Source of the DNA: GCA-2731375 sp964344935
Lineage (GTDB): Bacteria; Pseudomonadota; Alphaproteobacteria; GCA-2731375
Direction of reading: 5' to 3'
Length of the DNA: 64,000 nt
NCBI GenBank assembly: GCA_964344935.1
Contig: CAYFPL010000008.1
Coordinates: forward strand, 124,001-188,000
In this document: positions 59,191 to 64,000 of the stretch, piece by piece
Numbering within the stretch: the stretch's first letter is position 1
Layout: every line of letters begins with the position of its first letter
Notes under the pieces: model-generated
Database searches by the model: none
What the model was told of the DNA's origin: nothing
Seen by the model: the letters and a program-made list of their open reading frames with translations, nothing else
Made by a program: the position numbers and the translations under genes

Positions 59191-60564
59191 ATGACCAGCC
59201 CCGCCGCGCAGCCAGGCGACAACCTGCCCTCCGCCATGTTTTTCTGGCCCACGCCAGAACGGCCCATGGTGGAACGGGGCGAAGGCATCTATCTTTGGGA
59301 CCAGGACGGCAAGCGCTATATCGATGCCTCATCCGGCCCCCAGACCGCCAATATTGGCCATGCCAACGCCCGGGTACGCGAGGCAATGGTGGAGCAAGCG
59401 GAGAAAGTCTCCTACGCCTTCCGTTCGCATTTCCTGAACGAGCCGGCGGAAATGCTGGCCAGGGAAATCATCGACGTCTGTCCCGACGGCCTGGACCAGG
59501 TGTTCTTTGGCTCCGGCGGCTCGGAAGCGGTCGAGGCCTGCATCAAGCTGGCCCGGCAGTACGCCCTGGCGATTGGCGAGGCCACCCGATACAAGGTGAT
59601 CTCGCGCCTACCCTCCTACCACGGCACCACCCTGGGCGCCTTGTCCCTAACCGGCGATCCCGCCGGCTTTTCCATGTTCGCGCCCATGATGGTGAACCAG
59701 CCCAAAATTCCCGCGCCGTTCTGCCGCTACCGGCCGGCGGGAGAGTCGGAGGGCGAGGCCGCCCTGCGTTTCGCCAAGGCCCTCGAGACCGAGATCATCA
59801 ACCAAGGCCCCGAAACCGTGTTGGCGTTTATCATGGAGCCAATTGGCGGCGCCGCGACAGCAGCCCTGACGGCACCGGATATCTATTACACGCGGGTCCG
59901 CGAGATCTGCGATCAATACGGCGTGCTGTTGATTTTCGACGAAGTCATGAGTGGCGCCGGGCGCAGCGGTAAGTACCTTTCCGCCGAGCACTGGGGCGTA
60001 ACGCCGGACCTGGTGGCCTTAGCCAAGGGCCTGGCGTCCGGCTACATCCCCCTTGGCGCCTGTGTCACATCGAACCGTATCATCAACACGGTGGATGATG
60101 CCGGTGGCTTCATGCACGGCCATACCTATTCCGCCTCTCCCATCGCCTGCGCCGTGGGCCGGGCCGTGCTGGCGGAGCATGTGGAACATGATCTAATCGG
60201 CAATGCCGCCCGCATGGGCACCGTTCTAAAGAACCGCCTGGAAGGCCTGCTGGACGAATTCGAGTTCATCGGCGAGATTCGCGGACGCGGCCTGCTGCTG
60301 GGTTTCGATATCATTGCCGATCGGGAGACTGGGCGCCCGCTGCCGCCGGAACTGGATGCCTATATGCACCTGAGCCAGGAGGCGTATGACCGGGGGCTGA
60401 TCATCTATTCCCGGCGCACATTAGGTGGCGCGCGGGGCGATAATTTCTTGGTCTCCCCACCCTTGATCGTTACAGAAGCGCAGATCGACGAGATCATGGA
60501 GGTTCTGATCGCTTCCCTCCGCGCCTTTGCGCCCATGGCGCGGGCCGCCATAAAGAACGCTTAG
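59191..60564 (+). CDS. Class III PLP-dependent aminotransferase
   Basis: This 457-residue omega-type transaminase has the PLP phosphate-binding FFGSGGSEAVEACIKLARQY (about 110-129), the catalytic-base region LLIFDEVMSGAGRSGK (about 248-263) and the Schiff-base lysine in LVALAKGLASGYIPLGA (about 272-288). HGHTYSASPIACAV (about 310) is typical. The family converts amines such as taurine, beta-alanine, GABA or diamines. Divergence from a TauD-like dioxygenase hints at amine or sulfonate catabolism (inference). It is followed 28 nt later by the ABM-domain gene. Confidence 0.92.
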   Translation: MTSPAAQPGDNLPSAMFFWPTPERPMVERGEGIYLWDQDGKRYIDASSGPQTANIGHANARVREAMVEQAEKVSYAFRSHFLNEPAEMLAREIIDVCPDGLDQVFFGSGGSEAVEACIKLARQYALAIGEATRYKVISRLPSYHGTTLGALSLTGDPAGFSMFAPMMVNQPKIPAPFCRYRPAGESEGEAALRFAKALETEIINQGPETVLAFIMEPIGGAATAALTAPDIYYTRVREICDQYGVLLIFDEVMSGAGRSGKYLSAEHWGVTPDLVALAKGLASGYIPLGACVTSNRIINTVDDAGGFMHGHTYSASPIACAVGRAVLAEHVEHDLIGNAARMGTVLKNRLEGLLDEFEFIGEIRGRGLLLGFDIIADRETGRPLPPELDAYMHLSQEAYDRGLIIYSRRTLGGARGDNFLVSPPLIVTEAQIDEIMEVLIASLRAFAPMARAAIKNA

Positions 60565-60592
60565 AGCATTACAGATACCAGGAGGATTGAAC

Positions 60593-60877
60593 ATGTTCGC
60601 CGCTATCGCCACGCTTACAGCCAAGGAAGGTTCGGAAGCCGACTTCCTCGCCGTCGCCCAGGAAATGGCCGCCGCCGTCAACGCCAACGAAGAGGGCTGT
60701 CTATCCTACGAAATCTATCAAGGCGAAAACCCGCAGACCTTCATTTTCATCGAACGCTACAAGGACGAGGCGGCCACGGAAGCGCACCGGAATTCAACGC
60801 ATTTCAAAGAGATCGGCGCGCGCATGGGCCCCTACATGGCCAGCCGCCCGGATGTGCAACGGTTGAACGAGGCTTAA
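60593..60877 (+). CDS. ABM-domain (antibiotic biosynthesis monooxygenase-like) protein
   Basis: This 94-residue dimeric alpha-beta barrel protein has AIATLTAKEGSEADFLAVAQ at the start, GCLSYEIYQGENPQTFIFIERYKDE in the middle (the ABM core), and the helix RNSTHFKEIGARM. Its start is the ATG at 60593, preceded by GGAGG with 7-nt spacing; the TTG two codons earlier is too close to that site. Family members are cofactor-free monooxygenases or aldehyde/quinone-handling proteins. Here it is likely co-transcribed with the aminotransferase. Confidence 0.9.
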   Translation: MFAAIATLTAKEGSEADFLAVAQEMAAAVNANEEGCLSYEIYQGENPQTFIFIERYKDEAATEAHRNSTHFKEIGARMGPYMASRPDVQRLNEA

Positions 60878-60905
60878 CCTCGGGAATACGTAGCTATCGC
60901 ATTTC

Positions 60906-62936
60906 CTAACGCAGGGCGGCGGCGATGTTGCCGCCGTCTACGGTGAGGATGGCGCCGGTGGTCCGTTCCGATTTCGCCAAGTCCAGGAAGGCTTTGGCCA
61001 CATCTTCGGCGCGCACTTCCTGGCGCAGGAGGTTTCCGGCCATATAGTCGGCCTCGCTGACGCCCCGCGCCTTGGAGCGTGCTGCCACCATCTCGCCGGT
61101 GAGAAGCCCGCTGCGGATACGATCGGCGTTGACGGCGTTGGCACGGATGCCGTGATCCCCATAGTCGATGGCGTATTGACGCATCAATGCCAAGGTCGCC
61201 GCCTTGGGCAGACCATAAGGCCCGAAGTCAGGCCCTGGATTGACCGCCTGTTTGGATGCATTGAACAGCAGGCTGCCGCCGCTGCCCTGCTCAAGCATGA
61301 TGCCGACCGCTGTCTTCGCCAGCAATTGATGGGCAAAGAAGTTCAGTTCGAAGCTGCGGCGAAGGAGTTCGTCCGCAACCTCGCCGATCCTGCCCTGCCA
61401 GGCGGCCCCGGCGTTGGATACAACGATATCCACGCCGCCGTACTGTTCAACGATGGCGGCGAAAGCCGTCTTGACGCTGTCTTCATCGGTGACATCGCAG
61501 GCCAGTCCCAAACCGCCAAAAGTGTCCGCAACCTCCTCTGCCCGATCCCCATCCAGGTCGAGTACGGCGACAGCCGCGCCATCGGCGGCAAAAGCCTGTC
61601 CCGTGGCCGCGCCGATGGCGCCCGCCCCACCGCTAACGACGGCGATATGGCCGGCCAGGGGTAATTCCCGCTCGCGCCCCAGTTTCGCCTGTTCCAAGGA
61701 CCAGTATTCGATGTCGAACAAATCTGCTTCCGATATGCTTTCAAACCGGCCAATATTTTCGGCAGCGGCGATCACATCGACGGCGCATTCAGTCAAATCT
61801 GCGGCAATAGCGGCGTCTTCGACCGTTCGGCCGACCCCGAACAAACCAACGCCTGGCACAAGGGCAACGTTCGGCAGCGGATCCACCATGACCAGACCCG
61901 CCCGTTTATGCCGTTGAAAAAATGCCTCGTAGTCCGCGACATAAGCCTGAACCGCCTCCGTGATCGTTTCCACATCCAAACTGTCAGGGGCCAGGATCAA
62001 GGGTTTGCCCTTGGTGCGGATCGCGTGGTCCGGCGTCACCACGCCCGCCGTGCCATAACGGGCCAATTCCGCACCGTTGACGTGGTTCATGACGTTTTCG
62101 CCCGAACGATAATCCAGAACCACCCGGCGTTGGCCCCCAGCGCTGTTGTCATCGGCCACTGCCAGCGCCCCACGCAGACGCGGCGCAATTTCGTTCGCGG
62201 AAGGCATATCATCGGTCAAATCAATTTGGCGATAGACCTTGAGCCGGCCCCAGTTCAATCGCTTTTCCGCGAGGTTCACGAGCTCGATCATATTTTCATA
62301 CGATGCCCGCGCGGTATCCCCAAAACTGACTACGCCATGCTTGGAGAGGATCAGCCCGCGGCATTCCGGCTGGGCATCGCGCGCCTTTGCGGCGGCCTTG
62401 GCAAGGGCAAGGCCGGACATGGCATAGGGCACGATAGCAGCTAACTCGCCGAACACATCCGCGCATATGGCGTCACCGTCCGGCTGGTTCGACAGCGCCA
62501 GGATGGCGGAAGCGTGGGTGTGGTCCACATAAGTTTGCGGCAGGAAGGCATGCAGCAAGGTCTCGACAGATGGATCCGGGCCCCGGCTGTCCAACAGATT
62601 GCCACGCAACAAATTTACCATGCTCAGATCATCAAGGGCCTCTAGGGCACGCAAATCCTGCAATGGGCCAAGCCGCACCGCCGGCATGCCCGCGGCTCGC
62701 AGCAGCGCCATGTCCCAGCCGCTACCCTTGATGTGCATCACCGACAGGTCTTCACCCAGTACATCTTTGCCTAATGCCTTTAGGGAGGCGTTGCCGCCGC
62801 CGTGCAGGACCAGATCCCTCTCCTGGCCCAAAAGCCGGGCGGAATAGAGCCGCAGGGCAAGTTCCTCGCCGACGCCTTCGCCCTGGCACTGACGAATCCA
62901 ATCGGAAGCCTCGGATTCAGACCAAAGATTGTCCAT
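60906..62936 (-). CDS. Bifunctional class II aldolase/short-chain dehydrogenase (RhaD/RhaE type)
   Basis: This 676-residue fusion has residues 20-400 as a class II (zinc) sugar-phosphate aldolase: Glu125 in SVETLLHAF, DHTHASAI (His139/His141) and LSKHGVVSFG (His200). Residues about 425-676 are an SDR with SGGAGAIGAATGQAF (NAD-binding, about 435-449), VSNAGAAWQG, and Tyr-X3-Lys in GPYGLPKAATLAL. The family (rhamnulose-1-phosphate aldolase/lactaldehyde dehydrogenase) cleaves a ketose-1-phosphate into DHAP and an aldehyde, then oxidises or reduces the aldehyde. It lies 10 nt after mtnA on the same strand, suggesting that MtnA's product feeds it (inference). Confidence 0.92.
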   Translation of the reverse strand: MDNLWSESEASDWIRQCQGEGVGEELALRLYSARLLGQERDLVLHGGGNASLKALGKDVLGEDLSVMHIKGSGWDMALLRAAGMPAVRLGPLQDLRALEALDDLSMVNLLRGNLLDSRGPDPSVETLLHAFLPQTYVDHTHASAILALSNQPDGDAICADVFGELAAIVPYAMSGLALAKAAAKARDAQPECRGLILSKHGVVSFGDTARASYENMIELVNLAEKRLNWGRLKVYRQIDLTDDMPSANEIAPRLRGALAVADDNSAGGQRRVVLDYRSGENVMNHVNGAELARYGTAGVVTPDHAIRTKGKPLILAPDSLDVETITEAVQAYVADYEAFFQRHKRAGLVMVDPLPNVALVPGVGLFGVGRTVEDAAIAADLTECAVDVIAAAENIGRFESISEADLFDIEYWSLEQAKLGRERELPLAGHIAVVSGGAGAIGAATGQAFAADGAAVAVLDLDGDRAEEVADTFGGLGLACDVTDEDSVKTAFAAIVEQYGGVDIVVSNAGAAWQGRIGEVADELLRRSFELNFFAHQLLAKTAVGIMLEQGSGGSLLFNASKQAVNPGPDFGPYGLPKAATLALMRQYAIDYGDHGIRANAVNADRIRSGLLTGEMVAARSKARGVSEADYMAGNLLRQEVRAEDVAKAFLDLAKSERTTGAILTVDGGNIAAALR

Positions 62937-62946
62937 TCCCGGCGGC

Positions 62947-64000
62947 CTAGGCGGCGCTTTCCGCCTGCTCGGGGTAGAGGCCGATCAGGCCGTCGCGGCT
63001 GGCTGGGCAGACGCCCCGTTCGGTGATCAATCCTGTGACCAGGCGAGCCGGCGTGACGTCGAAGGCATAATTGCCAACCGGCGCGCCTTCAGGCACCAGG
63101 CGGACGGTGGTCCCGGCCCCGTCGTCCTGAACGCCGTGGATGTGGGAGACTTCGCGGCCATCCCGCTGTTCGATGGGGATTCCGGCGAAGCCGTCACCGA
63201 TGGTCCAATCGATGGTGCTGTGCGGCAGCCCGACATAGAACGGCACACCGTTGTCGTGGGCCGCCAGGGCCTTCAAATAGGTACCGATCTTGTTGCAAAC
63301 ATCGCCGTGGGCCGAGGTGCGGTCTGTGCCGGTAATACACAGATCCACCATGCCGTGCTGCATCAAATGACCGCCGGCATTGTCCACAATCACGGTGTGG
63401 GGCACGCCATGGCTGCCCAGTTCATAGGCCGTCAATGCAGCACCCTGGTTGCGGGGCCGGGTCTCGTCCACCCAGACATGCACGGGGATACCCGCATCAT
63501 GGGCGGTATAGATCGGCGCAAGGGCCGTGCCCCAATCGACGGTCGCCAGCCAGCCGGCATTGCAATGGGTCAGGACATTGACCGCTTCGCCGCCGCCCTT
63601 TTTCTCATGCGCCGCCTTGATCAGTTCGGCACCGTGGTGGCCGATGCCCTTGCAGGTTTCCACATCGTCGTCGCAAATCTCTGCCGCGCGCCGGTAGGCC
63701 AGGTTCCGCCGTTCCTCAGACGGCACCGCCAGTAGCCTGGTCCGCATATCGTCGAGAGCCCAGCGCAAGTTGACGGCGGTGGGTCGGGTCGCCAACAAAG
63801 TTTCATAGGCCGTCTGTATGGATTCATCCCCGTCATCGGCATGCGTGGCCAGAGCCATGCCATAGGCCGCCGTCGCGCCGATCAGCGGCGCCCCGCGGAC
63901 CACCATGGTGGAGATGGCGGAGGCCGCCTCTGCTACGTTCGTCAGGCGCATGATCTCGAAGACATGGGGCAATAGGGTCTGGTCGATCACTTCCACCGAC
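62947..64000 (-). CDS. mtnA: S-methyl-5-thioribose-1-phosphate isomerase MtnA, partial at window end
   Basis: This aldose-ketose isomerase converts 5-methylthioribose-1-phosphate to the ribulose form. Only the first residues are missing beyond the window edge: the frame runs off the edge as SVEVIDQTLLPH, the usual MtnA opening. Diagnostic segments are VVRGAPLIGATAAYGMAL, LTHCNAGWLATVDWGTALAP (catalytic Cys region), VDETRPRNQGAALTAYEL, and CITGTDRTSAHGDVCNKIGT (catalytic Asp). The C-terminal NYAFDVTPARLVTGLITERG is present. A GTG at 63996 is probably internal. The same fold also isomerises 5-deoxyribose-1-phosphate in DHAP-shunt pathways. Confidence 0.95.
   Translation of the reverse strand, partial: SVEVIDQTLLPHVFEIMRLTNVAEAASAISTMVVRGAPLIGATAAYGMALATHADDGDESIQTAYETLLATRPTAVNLRWALDDMRTRLLAVPSEERRNLAYRRAAEICDDDVETCKGIGHHGAELIKAAHEKKGGGEAVNVLTHCNAGWLATVDWGTALAPIYTAHDAGIPVHVWVDETRPRNQGAALTAYELGSHGVPHTVIVDNAGGHLMQHGMVDLCITGTDRTSAHGDVCNKIGTYLKALAAHDNGVPFYVGLPHSTIDWTIGDGFAGIPIEQRDGREVSHIHGVQDDGAGTTVRLVPEGAPVGNYAFDVTPARLVTGLITERGVCPASRDGLIGLYPEQAESAA

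Noticed and set aside
1..64000. CRISPR arrays, insertion sequences, prophage genes, rRNA or tRNA genes
   Set aside because: No repeat-spacer pattern, transposase or integrase motif, or cloverleaf-like sequence was noticed on either strand. Short tRNAs could be missed by eye.

Overview
The window reads as chromosomal DNA of a flagellated alphaproteobacterium, most like Rhodospirillales and relatives. It is GC-rich and densely packed, often with ATGA or TGATG overlaps. It carries the alphaproteobacterial regulators SciP (DUF1153, a CtrA inhibitor) and FlbD, a perfect TTAA-N7-TTAA CtrA box, two sigma-54 promoters, and an FlhF/FlhG pair. I saw no rRNA, tRNA, insertion sequence, phage gene or CRISPR array.

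Layout. (1) 1-351: the 5' end of gyrA on the minus strand. (2) 511-7036: a minus-strand drug-efflux operon, marR-emrA followed by three different emrB-type DHA2 transporters. (3) 7200-9730: a NIPSNAP protein, a luciferase-like flavoenzyme and mnmA. (4) 9796-35113: a 25-kb glycan or modification locus. It opens with a TPR/GT41 (SPINDLY/OGT-like) protein, an architecture like the flagellin glycosyltransferase FlmG. Then come a SPASM radical SAM enzyme and a B12-type radical SAM enzyme, two small orphan proteins, and a nine-gene minus operon. That operon encodes an asparagine-synthase-like enzyme, a tandem radical SAM protein, a formyltransferase, a DegT aminotransferase, a MocA oxidoreductase, a CgeB-like glycosyltransferase, two methyltransferases and a glycosyltransferase. 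A divergent six-gene plus operon follows: sugar nucleotidyltransferase, formyltransferase, PIG-L deacetylase, formyltransferase, SDR epimerase, DegT aminotransferase. A methyltransferase and another SDR epimerase close the locus. (5) 35157-55057: flagellar genes. These are flgL-flgK (minus), a Sel1-repeat gene, fliK-flgD-flgE (plus, sigma-54 promoter), sciP, and a long operon fliF-fliG-fliH-fliN-motA-like-flbD-flhA-flhF-flhG plus a small unknown. (6) 55059-60877: a catabolic module of TauD-type dioxygenase, acyl-CoA dehydrogenase, enoyl-CoA hydratase and HsaA-like flavoprotein, divergent from a class III aminotransferase and an ABM-domain protein. (7) 60906-64000: a RhaD/RhaE-type aldolase-dehydrogenase fusion behind mtnA, which runs off the window.

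How the genes fit together. The sugar locus abuts the hook-filament junction genes (flgKL) on the same strand with only a 43-nt gap, and a TPR-GT41 protein lies at its other end. This suggests that an unusual nucleotide sugar is built (aminated, deacetylated, N-formylated, methylated, perhaps amidated and radically rearranged) and attached to flagellin or another surface structure. The mix of three radical SAM proteins, one with a cluster-less N-terminal half, a nucleophile-less asparagine-synthase homologue and three dissimilar formyltransferases is the strongest candidate here for an undescribed system. The product and the acceptor cannot be determined from sequence alone. The flagellar regulatory layer (SciP, CtrA boxes, an FlbD with a degenerate receiver domain, sigma-54 promoters) looks like the Caulobacter hierarchy with added FlhF/FlhG polar-placement proteins.
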